A stretch of DNA of 64,000 nt from Nostocoides sp. Soil756 (GTDB lineage: Bacteria; Actinomycetota; Actinomycetes; Actinomycetales; Dermatophilaceae): positions 1,208,120 through 1,272,119 of the forward strand of contig NZ_LMSE01000002.1 in the NCBI RefSeq assembly GCF_001428065.1, read 5' to 3'. The notes under the pieces are model-generated. The model did not search any database, was not told where the DNA came from, and saw nothing but the letters and a program-made list of their open reading frames with translations. A program made the position numbers and the translations under genes. This document shows positions 45,350 through 53,813 of the stretch, in pieces (within the stretch, counting starts at the first letter, position 1; each line of letters begins with the position of its first letter).

Positions 45350-46750
45350 TCAGGCACCGCGCACGGCCTTCGCGTAGAGGTCGGGCAACCGGTGGTCGGG
45401 GTCGTAGCGCTCCTTGAGCGCGGGGTAGTCGGCGCCGCCGTAGTGGCGCCAGAAGGTCTCCTCGTCGTAGAAGGCCTCCGAGTAGAGGGACTTGTGGCCG
45501 CCGAGGGCGCTCACCTCGTCCTCGATGCGACGGTTGGTGGCCCCGGGGCCGGCCGCCGGGTCGGCGGGCACGGTGGACCAGAAGCCGACGTTGACGTAGG
45601 TCTCGCCCGGCTCGAGCGGGTAGAGCGTCCACGACCGGTCATCGCGCAGGCGTAGCGGGCACAGCCAGATCGGCTCGATGGGGACCTCGCGCAGGAACCA
45701 CCGCAGGAACTGGGCCGTGGTCGACAGCGGGATCTCGACGTCCTGCACCACCCGCTCGCGCGGCGGGCGGCCCCGGCGCGCCTCGAGCCGGTCGGCGACG
45801 TCGAAGCGGCGGTCGAGGGCCACGAGCTTCCAGTAGACGCTCGAGCGCAGCCAGCGCCGCGGCCAGACCCGGCGCACCAGGGGGTTCTGGGCCCCGAAGG
45901 CGCGCGAGCACCAGAACCAGTCGGTGTCCCAGCGCCAGAGGTAGTCGAGGGTGCTCAAGGTGTCGCGCACCGGGCGCGGCCGGTCGTGCTGGATGGACCG
46001 GTAGTAGATGCCCTGGCCGGTGTAGTCGCTGGTGGGGCCGGGCTCGTCGGAGCGGGCGCCGAGGGTCAGGTAGGACTCGTCGGCGCCGAACACGACGCCG
46101 TCGAGGTAGTCGACCGTCTCGCCCTCGTACTCGCCGGCCGCCACGATCTCGCCGAGGGTGGCGACCAGGGCGTCGAGGTCGTGGAAGCGCACGTGCCGCA
46201 GCGAGACCGTGCGCCCGACCGGCTCGAGCGCGATGCGCAGCCGGGTGGCGTAGCCGAGGGTGCCGTAGGAGTTGGGGAAGCCGCGGAAGAGGTCGGTGTT
46301 CCGGCTGGTGGGGTCGGTCGTCACGACCTCGCCGGTGCCGGTGAGCACGTCCATCTCGAGGACCGACTCGTGCGGCAGGCCGTTGCGGAACGACGACGAC
46401 TCGATGCCCAGCCCCGTGACGGCCCCGCCGAGGGTGATGGTGCGCAGCTGGGGCACCACGAGCGGGCTGAGGCCGTGGGCCAGGGTGGCGTCGACGAGGT
46501 CCTCGTAGGTGCACATGCCCTGGACGTCGGCGGTGCGGCCCTCGGGGTCGATGTCGACGACGCCGGTGAGGCCCCTGGTGTCGAGCCCCGGCACGTCGGT
46601 GGCGGCGCGGGCGCGGAAGAGGTTGCTGGTGCGTTTGGCCAGCCGGACCGGCGAACCGGCCGGGATGGCCCGGTAGCTGGCGACCAGCCGGTCGACCCCG
46701 GAGCGGTGGGCGGCCGCGCCGGTGGTGAGGTCACGGTCGAGCAGGCTCAT
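45350..46750 (-). CDS. tmsA: FAD-binding oxidoreductase, TmsA/BfaA-like
   Basis: 466-residue PCMH-type FAD protein (DHCR24-like group). The FAD domain reads VVDIDPEGRTADVQGMCTYEDLVDATLAHGLSPLVVPQLRTITLGGAVTGLGIESSSFRNGLPHESVLEMDVLTG. The C-terminal substrate domain contains PLRLRDDRSWTLYPLEPGETYVNVGFW and a terminal YDPDHRLPDLYAKAV. Predicted to reduce the 10-methylene intermediate made by the neighbouring methyltransferase (gap 18 bp, same strand). ATG at 46750 overlaps the upstream MOSC-like gene by 4 bp. Confidence 0.88.
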   Translation of the reverse strand: MSLLDRDLTTGAAAHRSGVDRLVASYRAIPAGSPVRLAKRTSNLFRARAATDVPGLDTRGLTGVVDIDPEGRTADVQGMCTYEDLVDATLAHGLSPLVVPQLRTITLGGAVTGLGIESSSFRNGLPHESVLEMDVLTGTGEVVTTDPTSRNTDLFRGFPNSYGTLGYATRLRIALEPVGRTVSLRHVRFHDLDALVATLGEIVAAGEYEGETVDYLDGVVFGADESYLTLGARSDEPGPTSDYTGQGIYYRSIQHDRPRPVRDTLSTLDYLWRWDTDWFWCSRAFGAQNPLVRRVWPRRWLRSSVYWKLVALDRRFDVADRLEARRGRPPRERVVQDVEIPLSTTAQFLRWFLREVPIEPIWLCPLRLRDDRSWTLYPLEPGETYVNVGFWSTVPADPAAGPGATNRRIEDEVSALGGHKSLYSEAFYDEETFWRHYGGADYPALKERYDPDHRLPDLYAKAVRGA

Positions 46751-47091
46751 GCGCCGCCCTCCACGACCTCCACGACGTCACCGACGCGCACCGTGCCGGC
46801 TTCGCCGACCGCGGCGTGGAGACCCGGGCAGGCGTTGCCCGTGGGTTCGACCGCCAGCACGACCCCACCGACCCGCACCACGCGACCGCCGAGCGTCTCC
46901 ACCTCGGCGGTGGGCACGTCGAGCACGAGGTTCGCGCGGGTGTGCGGGGAGTCGTTGCCGACCAGGGAGACCGCGGCCTTCTTGGGCCGGTCACCGCTGA
47001 GTCCCGTGGTGTCCACCGCGCAGTGGTCGTGAGCCGCCCCGGCCTCGCCGCGCGTGGGGAAGGTCAGGATGGCGCGCACGCTCATCGTCAT
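46747..47091 (-). CDS. Small MOSC-like domain protein
   Basis: 114-residue protein with a compact MOSC-like pattern: GLSGDRPKKAAVSLVGNDSPHTRANLVLDVPTAEVETLGG, then NACPGLHAAVGEAGTVRVGDVVEVV. MOSC domains are linked to sulfur-carrier and molybdenum cofactor chemistry, but such small stand-alone forms are not functionally assigned. It overlaps the tmsA-like gene by 4 bp and is its upstream operon partner, so a role in the same lipid pathway is possible. ATG at 47091 or 47085 are both plausible starts. Confidence 0.65.
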   Translation of the reverse strand: MTMSVRAILTFPTRGEAGAAHDHCAVDTTGLSGDRPKKAAVSLVGNDSPHTRANLVLDVPTAEVETLGGRVVRVGGVVLAVEPTGNACPGLHAAVGEAGTVRVGDVVEVVEGGA

Positions 47092-47165
47092 ACGTCAATG
47101 CATACACCCGCGGACCGACACGCGTCGCCACCGGCCCCTCGACGTGCTGCGCGTGGGGATGCGCG

Positions 47166-47197
47166 AAGCCCCCGCTCGCTGGCGCGATCGGGGGCTT
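47166..47197 (-). terminator. Hairpin downstream of tRNA-Val
   Basis: An inverted repeat (arms AAGCCCCCG/CGGGGGCTT on the minus strand, about 15-nt loop that can pair further) lies 5 bp after the 3' end of the tRNA gene. The position fits termination of the tRNA transcript. Confidence 0.65.
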
Positions 47198-47201
47198 TCG
47201 G

Positions 47202-47275
47202 TGGATGTGAAGGGACTCGAACCCCTGACCTCTCGCGTGTGAAGCGAACGCTCTAACCAACTGAGCTACACATCC
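47202..47275 (-). tRNA. tRNA-Val (anticodon CAC)
   Basis: 74-nt cloverleaf on the minus strand. The acceptor stem GGATGTG pairs with CACATCC, the D arm is GCTCAGTTGGTTAGAGC, the anticodon loop is TTCACAC within a TTCGC/GCGAG stem, and the T arm contains GGTTCGAGTCC. The discriminator base is A. CCA is not encoded. It reads valine GUG codons. Confidence 0.97.
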
Positions 47276-47349
47276 GGGTGCTGCGGCCTGCCGAGGATAC
47301 CCAACCGGCCCGGCGGGCGGAAATCCGGGCGCACCGGCGCCGCCGTGGG

Positions 47350-47793
47350 TCACAGCGCCAGGGTCGCCTCCAGCCAGCGGGTGAGCCCGTCGGGGAGGAA
47401 CCCCGGCAGCCCCGTGAGGCGGAAGGTCAGCCAGAGCACGCCGGCCACGAACGTGAACGTCAGCAGCACCACGAGCGCCTGCACGCCGCGCGACTGCGCC
47501 GTGACCCACCGCTCCCACCGGCGCACCTGCCGCTTGACCCACTCGAGCAGGTCGGAGGCCGGCTCGATCTCGGAAGCCCACACCGCGAGGCCGAGGATGA
47601 CGATCAGCCAGCCGGGGCCGGGCAGCGGGACGAGGGCGAAGCCGCCGAGCACGAGCACGAGGCCGGCGACGGCGACGACCACGCGGAGGCCGAGGCGCGT
47701 GCCCGCGTTGGCCCGCAGCCGGCGGCGCCACTCCCACTCGTCCTCGTCGTGGGGGGGCCGGAAGAAGGGCCGCTTCGGCTCGGTCTCGGTCAC
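47350..47793 (-). CDS. PGPGW / TIGR02611-type transmembrane protein
   Basis: 147-residue membrane protein. The motif VPLPGPGWLIVILGLAVWASEI sits in the second of about three TM helices. A charged N-terminus (KRPFFRPPHDEDEWEWRRRLRAN) precedes TM1, and a third helix (VQALVVLLTFTFVAGVLWLTF) follows an Arg/Trp-rich linker. Function unknown in the family. GTG at 47793 overlaps pabC by 4 bp, so it is probably translated from the pabB-pabC message. Confidence 0.85.
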   Translation of the reverse strand: MTETEPKRPFFRPPHDEDEWEWRRRLRANAGTRLGLRVVVAVAGLVLVLGGFALVPLPGPGWLIVILGLAVWASEIEPASDLLEWVKRQVRRWERWVTAQSRGVQALVVLLTFTFVAGVLWLTFRLTGLPGFLPDGLTRWLEATLAL

Positions 47794-48632
47794 GGGTCGT
47801 CGCTCCGCTCGGCGTGGCGGGCCCAGACGCCCTGCACGGTCCTGGTCACCGGGCCCGGGGCGGGCAGGGGGCGGCCGTCGACCGCTGAGACCGGCATGAC
47901 GTCCTTGATGGAGGAGGTGATGAAGACCTCCTCGGCGCGCTGGAGCACGTCGAGCGGCAGGTCCTCCTCACACACCTCGACCCCGTCGGCGGCACACCAC
48001 TCGAGCACCAGCGCTCGGGTGATGCCGGCCAGGCAGCCGCTGGACAGCGGCGGGGTGCGCACGACACCGTCGAGCACGACGAACACGTTGCTCCCGGTGG
48101 CCTCGCACAGCTCGCCGCGGGTGTTGGCGAAGACGGCCTCCACGGCGCCCCGCTCCTGGGCGTGGGCGAGCGCCACGACGTTGTCGGCGTACGACGTGGT
48201 CTTCAGCCCGGCGGTCGCCGACCGCTCGTTGCGTACCCAGGGCACCGTGACCACCGCCCCCGACGCGGCCGGGGGCTCGTGCGGCACCGCGGTGACGATG
48301 TGGGTGAGGCGCGAGCCGAGGCGGTCCGAGCCCAGCGGCCCGGGCCCGGCCGTCACCGTCCAGCGCAGCCGGCCGAATGCGATCGGGTCACCGCCCAGCA
48401 CGTCCGCCACGCCGGCGCGGATCAGGTCGTGGTCGGCCGGGGGCAGCCCGAGCCCGGCCATACTGCGGTCCAGACGGGCCAGGTGCCGGCTGACGGCGAA
48501 CGCGCGCCCACCGACGACCTTGGCCGTCTCGAAGGCACCGTCGCCCACGGTGACCCCGTGGTCGACCGCACTGACCGCCGGGCCGTCGGCGGGCACCCGG
48601 CCACCGTCGACCCACACGCGGACGTCCGTCAT
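47790..48632 (-). CDS. pabC: Aminodeoxychorismate lyase / class IV aminotransferase
   Basis: 280-residue PLP enzyme of fold type IV. The pattern VSAVDHGVTVGDGAFETAKVVGGRAFAVSRHLARLDRS is followed by the PLP Lys in AGLKTTSYADNVVALAHA and GELCEATGSNVFVVLDG. Coupling to pabB argues for 4-amino-4-deoxychorismate lyase in folate synthesis; a branched-chain or D-amino-acid aminotransferase is the alternative. ATG at 48632 overlaps pabB by 4 bp. An upstream in-frame extension was dropped because a GGAGGG site precedes this ATG. Confidence 0.87.
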   Translation of the reverse strand: MTDVRVWVDGGRVPADGPAVSAVDHGVTVGDGAFETAKVVGGRAFAVSRHLARLDRSMAGLGLPPADHDLIRAGVADVLGGDPIAFGRLRWTVTAGPGPLGSDRLGSRLTHIVTAVPHEPPAASGAVVTVPWVRNERSATAGLKTTSYADNVVALAHAQERGAVEAVFANTRGELCEATGSNVFVVLDGVVRTPPLSSGCLAGITRALVLEWCAADGVEVCEEDLPLDVLQRAEEVFITSSIKDVMPVSAVDGRPLPAPGPVTRTVQGVWARHAERSDDP

Positions 48633-49672
48633 GGACCCACCCTCCCAGACGTGGTGTGGCGACCGCCCGCAAGCGCGACCAGACGCGCCGCCTTCAGCAC
48701 GGTCTCCTCCCACTCCGAGGCGGCCGAGCTGCCCCAGGTGATCCCCGCTCCGGTGCCGAACCGCAGCACCCGCCGCCCGTCGTCACGGCGGCCGGCCCAG
48801 AAGGTGCGGATGCCGACCGCGAGCGACGCCTCGCTCCGGTCGGCGTCCACCCAGCCGACGGCGCCGCAGTACGGTCCGCGCGGAACCGGCTCGAGGTCGG
48901 CGATCGCCTGGAGCGCGGTGTGCTTGGGCGCCCCGCTCACCGAGCCCGGGGGGAACGTCGCGGCCATCACCTCGCGCCACCCCACACCGGGCCGCAGCCG
49001 CCCGGACACCTCCGAGACCAGATGCACCAGGCCGGGATGCTCCTCGAGCCGGCACAGCGCGTCGACCTCGACGGTGCCGGGGCGGCACACCGACGCCAGG
49101 TCGTGGCGCACGAGATCGACGATCATCACGTTCTCGGCGAAGTCCTTGGCCAGGAGGCCCGCGGCGGTCCGGGCGGTCCCCTTGATCGGCCCCGACGTCA
49201 GCCGTTCCCCGCGGCGCCGCAGGAAGAGCTCGGGCGAGGCGCACGCGACCTCCAGCCCGGCCTCGGGCAGGTCGATGGTGGCCGAGTACGGCGCCGGGTT
49301 GCCCCGCGCCAGGCGCTGCCCGAGCGCGGCCAGCGAGGCACCGTCGGGAAGGTCGTGCTCGAGCACCCGGCAGAGGTTGACCTGGTAGACCGTGCCGGCC
49401 GCCACCCGCCGCCGCACCTCGTCGACGCCGGCCCGGTAGGCGGCCTCGTCCAGGGTGGTGCGCCACTCCCCCTCCAGCGCCGGCCAGTCCTCGTCCGGCT
49501 CCGTGCGCGGCATCGGCACCCCACGCCGGACCTGGGCCATCCGCACCGCGGTGAAGCCGCCCTCGAAGGTGCGCACGACCACCCAGAAGCCGCCGCGGTC
49601 GAGGTCCTCCACGTCGTGGCTGACGGCCTCGACCCCGCGGGCGAGCACCGACCCGAACCGTGCCTCCGCCAC
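48629..49672 (-). CDS. pabB: Aminodeoxychorismate synthase component I
   Basis: 347-residue chorismate-binding enzyme. LTSGPIKGTARTAAG contains the PIKGT Lys that distinguishes aminodeoxychorismate synthases from anthranilate synthases (PIAGT). AENVMIVDLVRHDLASVC, FPPGSVSGAPKHTALQAI and YCGAVGWVDAD are the other core motifs. HDL replaces the usual NDL. It lacks the N-terminal subdomain seen in longer homologues, which is common in actinobacteria. No pabA amidotransferase is in the window; a shared TrpG may serve. It is divergent from the NmrA-like gene. Confidence 0.9.
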   Translation of the reverse strand: MAEARFGSVLARGVEAVSHDVEDLDRGGFWVVVRTFEGGFTAVRMAQVRRGVPMPRTEPDEDWPALEGEWRTTLDEAAYRAGVDEVRRRVAAGTVYQVNLCRVLEHDLPDGASLAALGQRLARGNPAPYSATIDLPEAGLEVACASPELFLRRRGERLTSGPIKGTARTAAGLLAKDFAENVMIVDLVRHDLASVCRPGTVEVDALCRLEEHPGLVHLVSEVSGRLRPGVGWREVMAATFPPGSVSGAPKHTALQAIADLEPVPRGPYCGAVGWVDADRSEASLAVGIRTFWAGRRDDGRRVLRFGTGAGITWGSSAASEWEETVLKAARLVALAGGRHTTSGRVGP

Positions 49673-49748
49673 GACCGCAGCCTAGGGGTCCCACCGCCCC
49701 GCGGACCGCCGCCGGAATACGTCCGCGGGCATGCGGCGTTGGGGCGTC

Positions 49749-50582
49749 ATGACCCTCGCCATCACCGGCTCGACCGGCGCCCTCGGCGGCGCCGTGGCCC
49801 GTCTCCTCGCCGACCTCTCCCCTCGGCTCGTCGTGCGTGACGCCTCGCGGGCCCCGGCCATCGACGGCAGCGAGGTCGTGGTGGCCGGCTACGCCGACGA
49901 CGACGCGGCCGTGCGTGCCCTCACCGGTGTCGACACCCTCTTCATGGTCTCGGGCGCCGAGGCCGTCGACCGCCGGGCCCAGCACCGCGGGTTCGTCGCG
50001 GCGGCGGCCCGTGCCGGTGTCGGGCACATCGTCTACACCTCCTTCGCGGGCGCGGCCACCGACGCCACCTTCACCCTCGGGCGCGACCACCACGACACCG
50101 AGGACGCCATCGCCGCCAGCGGGATGCGCGCGACCCTGCTGCGCGACAACTTCTACGCGGAGGTGCTGCCGCTGTTCGCCGACGCCGAGGGGGTCATCCG
50201 CGGACCGGCCGGCGCCGGGCGGGTGGCCCTGGTCAGCCGGCTCGACGTCGCCGACGTCGCCGCCGCCGTGCTCCGCTCCCCCGCCGAGCACGTCGGGGCC
50301 ACCTACGAGCTGACCGGCCCCGAGGCCCTCACCCTCGATGAGGCCGCCCGCCGGGCGGGCGCGGTCCTCGGGCGCGACCTGCGCTTCGAGGACGAGAGCG
50401 TCGAGGAGGCCTACGCCTCCCGCCGGGCCGCCTACGACGCCGAGCAGTGGCAGCTCGACGCGTGGGTCAGCACCTACACCGCCATCGCCGACGGCTCGAC
50501 CGCCCGGGTCACCGACCACGTCGAGCGGGTGGCCGAGCATCCCGCCCGCACCGTCGAGGCGGCGCTGGCCGCCATCGCCTGA
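49749..50582 (+). CDS. NmrA-like NAD(P)-binding protein
   Basis: 277-residue atypical SDR of the NmrA/quinone reductase (QorB-like) group. The nucleotide loop is LAITGSTGALGGAVARLL at the N-terminus; GVGHIVYTSFAGA and RATLLRDNFYAEVLPLF are family signatures. There is no catalytic Tyr-x3-Lys, so it may be a sensor or reductase of quinones. An ATG 18 bp upstream is in frame, but neither start has a strong ribosome-binding site; the ATG nearest the first strand was chosen. Confidence 0.85.
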   Translation: MTLAITGSTGALGGAVARLLADLSPRLVVRDASRAPAIDGSEVVVAGYADDDAAVRALTGVDTLFMVSGAEAVDRRAQHRGFVAAAARAGVGHIVYTSFAGAATDATFTLGRDHHDTEDAIAASGMRATLLRDNFYAEVLPLFADAEGVIRGPAGAGRVALVSRLDVADVAAAVLRSPAEHVGATYELTGPEALTLDEAARRAGAVLGRDLRFEDESVEEAYASRRAAYDAEQWQLDAWVSTYTAIADGSTARVTDHVERVAEHPARTVEAALAAIA

Positions 50583-50583
50583 C

Positions 50584-50611
50584 CCGGCGCCGGCGCCCAC
50601 GCCGGCGCCGG
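50584..50611. terminator. Perfect hairpin between convergent genes
   Basis: A perfect 12-bp stem (CCGGCGCCGGCG/CGCCGGCGCCGG) with a 4-nt CCCA loop lies between the stops of the NmrA-like gene (50582) and pckG (50615). Probable bidirectional terminator without T-tract. Confidence 0.75.
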
Positions 50612-50614
50612 CCG

Positions 50615-52474
50615 TCAGACCTCGACCGTGGCCTCCGCCTCCAGGGCGGCGGCCACCCGGCGGTGCGCCTCCCAGATCTCCTCGGGCAGGTTCGCGAACT
50701 GCTTCAGGTGCTCCTCCCGGTGCCCCATCTCCTCGCGCCAGCGCTCGACGTCGATGGTGAGCAGGGTGTCGAGCTCGTCGCTGTCGATCTCGAGGCCGTC
50801 GAGGTTCAGCTCCTCGCGCAGCGGGACGACCCCCACCGGGGTGCGGCGCCCGGTGACCTGCCCCTTCTTGTACTGCACCAGCCACAGCAGGGCGCGCAGG
50901 TTCTCGCGGTACCCGGGCCAGAGGAAGTGACCGTCCTCGGGGTCGCGCTGGAACCAGTTGACGTGCGCGAACACCGGCTGTTCCGTCGCGGCACCGACGA
51001 CGGTCAGCCAGTGCGCGGCGTAGGCGCCCTCGGGGTAGGACATGAACGGGCGCATCGACATCGGGTCGTAGCGCAGCTTGCCCTCGACGCCCTCGGCGGC
51101 AGCGGTGGCCTCGGCGCCCAGGGTCAGGCCGTCGTAGACGCCCTCGGCCAGGTCGTCGATGGCGCGCACCAGTGGCTCCCGGTCGCGGGTGCGCCCGCCG
51201 AAGATGATCGCGTCGATCGCGACCCCGTGCGGGTTCTCGAAGTCGGCCGCCACGTTGGGCACGTTCGCCAGCGTGGTGGTGAAGCGGCTGTTGGGGTGGG
51301 CCCAGGGGTCGCCGGCCTCGTCGGGGTTGCGGTCGGCGATGAGCTCGCCCTTCCAGTCCCGCCAGCCCGTGGCGTCGGCCGGGCGGGCCGGGGTCCTGCC
51401 CTCCCACCACACCTCGTGGGTGTCCTCGTTGTAGGCGACGTTGGTGAACAGGGCCTGGGTGCCCTCCTGGATCGCGTCGAGGGCGGTGGGGTTGGTGTCC
51501 TCGTTGGTGTCCTTGGCGACGCCGAACACCCCGTTCTCGGGGTTGAGGCCGTACAGCCGGCCGTCGGAGGCCACCCACAGCCAGGCGATGTCGTCGCCGT
51601 AGAACGACACGTGGTAGCGCTCGCCCAGGGCGTCGGGCGCCAGGGTCATCGCGAGGTTGGTCTTGCCCGAGGCGCTGGGGAACCCGCCGCAGATGTGGTG
51701 GGTCTCGCCGGTCTCCTTGTCGGTGATGCCGAGGAGCATGAACTGCTCGCCGAGGAACTCCCCCGACGCCCAGCCGTCGTAGGCCGCCTGCCGCAGGCCG
51801 TGGGCGATCTTGCCGAGCAGCGCGTTGCCGCCGTAGCTGCTGCCGAAGTGCAGGATGGTGCGCTCGTCGGCCACCGTCACGAAGTAGCGCTGGTCGTCGC
51901 CAGTGCCCTGCCCGAGGTTCGGCAGGTCGCCGGTCACGTGGACCGCCCGCACGAACATGGCGGGGTCGGCCAGGCCGTTGATGAGGTCGACGCCGACCCG
52001 CGCCATCCGGATCATGTGCAGGCACACGGTGCGGTTGTCGGTGATCTCGACCCCGGCCGCGAAGCGCTCCAGCGGGCTTCCGGGCGGCGCCATCAGGTAC
52101 GGGATGACGTACATCGTCCGGCCCGCCATGGCGCCCTTCATGTGCCCCTCGACGACGGGACGGATCTCGTCGGAGTGTCGCCAGTTGTTGTAGACGCCCT
52201 GGTCCTGCGGGCGGCTGGTGGCGACGATGGTGCGCTCCTCGGAGCGGGCGGTGTCCTTGGCGTAGCTGCGCGAGTAGTACAGGCCCTCCCCCGCCGGCTG
52301 GATCTCGTCGGCGGCCAGGGACTCCTGGATCAGCCGGGCGTCGTCGGAGGCGCTGACCACCTCGATGCGCTCGGCTCCGAGGTACTGCGCCCAGTGCAGG
52401 ACGTACTCCCGGACCGCGGGGTTGGTCAGCCCCGCGTCGTCCAACGGCTTCTCCAGGTCGGCCACGATGCTCAC
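50615..52474 (-). CDS. pckG: Phosphoenolpyruvate carboxykinase (GTP)
   Basis: 619-residue gluconeogenic enzyme converting oxaloacetate and GTP to PEP, CO2 and GDP. GGFPSASGKTNLAMTLAP is the P-loop with the active-site Ser region. GRTMYVIPYLMAPPGSP, WLWVASDGRLYGLNPENGVFGVAKDTNEDTNP and FQRDPEDGHFLWPGYRENLRALLWL are diagnostic of the GTP class. The start is set at GTG 52474 (MSIVADLEKP). A GTG 9 bp later is equally plausible because GAGAAGG would then have a better spacing. A 176-bp gap separates it from the acyltransferase gene upstream. Confidence 0.95.
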   Translation of the reverse strand: MSIVADLEKPLDDAGLTNPAVREYVLHWAQYLGAERIEVVSASDDARLIQESLAADEIQPAGEGLYYSRSYAKDTARSEERTIVATSRPQDQGVYNNWRHSDEIRPVVEGHMKGAMAGRTMYVIPYLMAPPGSPLERFAAGVEITDNRTVCLHMIRMARVGVDLINGLADPAMFVRAVHVTGDLPNLGQGTGDDQRYFVTVADERTILHFGSSYGGNALLGKIAHGLRQAAYDGWASGEFLGEQFMLLGITDKETGETHHICGGFPSASGKTNLAMTLAPDALGERYHVSFYGDDIAWLWVASDGRLYGLNPENGVFGVAKDTNEDTNPTALDAIQEGTQALFTNVAYNEDTHEVWWEGRTPARPADATGWRDWKGELIADRNPDEAGDPWAHPNSRFTTTLANVPNVAADFENPHGVAIDAIIFGGRTRDREPLVRAIDDLAEGVYDGLTLGAEATAAAEGVEGKLRYDPMSMRPFMSYPEGAYAAHWLTVVGAATEQPVFAHVNWFQRDPEDGHFLWPGYRENLRALLWLVQYKKGQVTGRRTPVGVVPLREELNLDGLEIDSDELDTLLTIDVERWREEMGHREEHLKQFANLPEEIWEAHRRVAAALEAEATVEV

Positions 52475-52650
52475 CCTTCTCGGTCGGTCGCGTGTCGGCC
52501 CGTGAGCGAGGCGCCCGCCATCGGGTGTCCGCTCCACGAGACGCCCATTGCACCGCACCCGGGCGACCGGTGACCACCCGCGCACCCACCGGACATGGGA
52601 GGCGTATGTCACATCGCGACCCGCTCCGAGACCTGGGTCACAGGAACCCG

Positions 52651-53427
52651 TCAGCAGGCGGGAGCGCGGGCCGGGCCGTCGGCCTCCGCCACGGCCCGCA
52701 GGTCGAGCTCACGCGCGGCGTCGGGCCGTGGGGCACCCCCGCCCCGATGGGCGGGCCACCACCAGGCGGCGGCCGGGTCGGCCGGCACGTCGGGGTAGCG
52801 GTCGAGCAGACCCTCGACCAGCTCGCGCAGGGCGGCGTGGAGCCGGTCGGTGAGCTCGGCCGCGCTCTCGCCCGGGGCCGGATCCAGGGGTTCCCCCACC
52901 TGGATGCCGACCCAGCGGCCCCGCCGCAGCGACCAGCGCGGCCCGACCGTGAACACCCGGTGCAGGCCCCAGTGGGCCACCGGCACCAGCCGGGCGCCGG
53001 TGGCCAGCGCCAGAGCGGCGGCACCGAGCCGGAGGTCGTCGCGGTCCTTCAGGCTGAAGGCGTGGCCGATGGTGGCCTCGGGGTAGACGCCGACCACCTC
53101 GCCCTCCAGGAGGGCGCGACGGGCCCGCAGGGCTGCGGCCGTGCCCGAGCGGCGGTCGACGGGGATGTGCCGCATCCCGCGCATCAGCGGGCCCCCTGCG
53201 GCCGAGCGGAACACCGACTGCTTGGCCATGAACCGCACCAGCCGCCCGCGCTCATCGGCCGGTAGCCCCACGACCATGAAGTCGACGAAGCTCGAGTGGT
53301 TGGCGGCGAGGACCACCGGGCCGGTGGCCGGGATGCGGTCCGCCCCGCGCACGTCGAGGCGCAGGCCGAGCACCCGGAACAGCCCGCGGGCGACCCCGAT
53401 GACCACGCGGTAGAGGACGTCGCTCAC
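52651..53427 (-). CDS. plsC: 1-acyl-sn-glycerol-3-phosphate acyltransferase family protein
   Basis: 258-residue PlsC-fold acyltransferase. Catalytic block I is VVLAANHSSFVDFMVVG (HX4D) and block III is VGVYPEATIGHAF (instead of the more common PEGTRS). A single hydrophobic segment lies near the N-terminus. GTG at 53427 with AGGGG upstream was preferred to a longer start. It probably makes phosphatidic acid, although a PIM or other lipid acyl acceptor cannot be excluded. The slipin relic lies just upstream on the other strand. Confidence 0.82.
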   Translation of the reverse strand: MSDVLYRVVIGVARGLFRVLGLRLDVRGADRIPATGPVVLAANHSSFVDFMVVGLPADERGRLVRFMAKQSVFRSAAGGPLMRGMRHIPVDRRSGTAAALRARRALLEGEVVGVYPEATIGHAFSLKDRDDLRLGAAALALATGARLVPVAHWGLHRVFTVGPRWSLRRGRWVGIQVGEPLDPAPGESAAELTDRLHAALRELVEGLLDRYPDVPADPAAAWWWPAHRGGGAPRPDAARELDLRAVAEADGPARAPAC

Positions 53428-53514
53428 CCCTGTGGTTCGGTGCGGGCGACCGGCCGGATGCCGCGTTCCCTCCCCTGGTGCTCTGGTCACCAGCTCCCGT
53501 CACCGGCCTGGCGA

Positions 53515-53796
53515 GAGCGGGGTGACATCCAGCTCCCCGACAGCATGAAGCGGGCCTAGGCGCGCCAAGCCGAGGCCGAGCGCGAGAAGCGCGCCAAGAT
53601 CATCAACGCCGAGGGCGAGTCGCTGGCCGCCGCGGCCCTGGAGGACGCCTCCGACACGATGATGGCCCACCCGCTGGCGCTCCAGATGCGCAACCTGCAG
53701 AGCGTGGTCGAGATCGGCGTCGACAAGAACAGCACCCTCGTCTTCCCTGCGCCCCTGATGACCGCGATCGCCGAGCTCGGCTCGTTCTGCCGGCCC
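53515..53796 (+). pseudogene. Relic of a slipin/stomatin (SPFH) gene, C-terminal part only
   Basis: The plus strand reads DIQLPDSMKRA, stop, ARQAEAEREKRAKIINAEGE, then ASDTMMAHPLALQMRNLQ and VEIGVDKNSTLVFPAPLMTAIAELGSF. This is the well-conserved C-terminal end of bacterial slipins. A TAG at 53557-53559 replaces the Met expected in MKRAMARQAEAERE. The N-terminal membrane segment and most of the SPFH domain are missing, and the end passes into unrelated sequence. It is clearly decayed. No functional slipin gene is in the window. Confidence 0.8.
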
Positions 53797-53813
53797 ACGG
53801 CGCGACGACCGCG

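Noticed and set aside
46816-47256. Plus-strand ORF ending GCEGTRTPDLSRVKRTL
   Set aside because: This is the well-known spurious translation of the antisense strand of a tRNA gene; tRNA-Val lies at 47202-47275.
48783-52589. 1268-codon minus-strand ORF across pabB, the NmrA-like gene and pckG
   Set aside because: It is a frame shadow: real genes with clear motifs occupy the same DNA in other frames.
52475-52650. CRP/GlxR-type site upstream of pckG
   Set aside because: Only isolated TGTGAC half-sites are visible, without the paired TCACA at the right distance.
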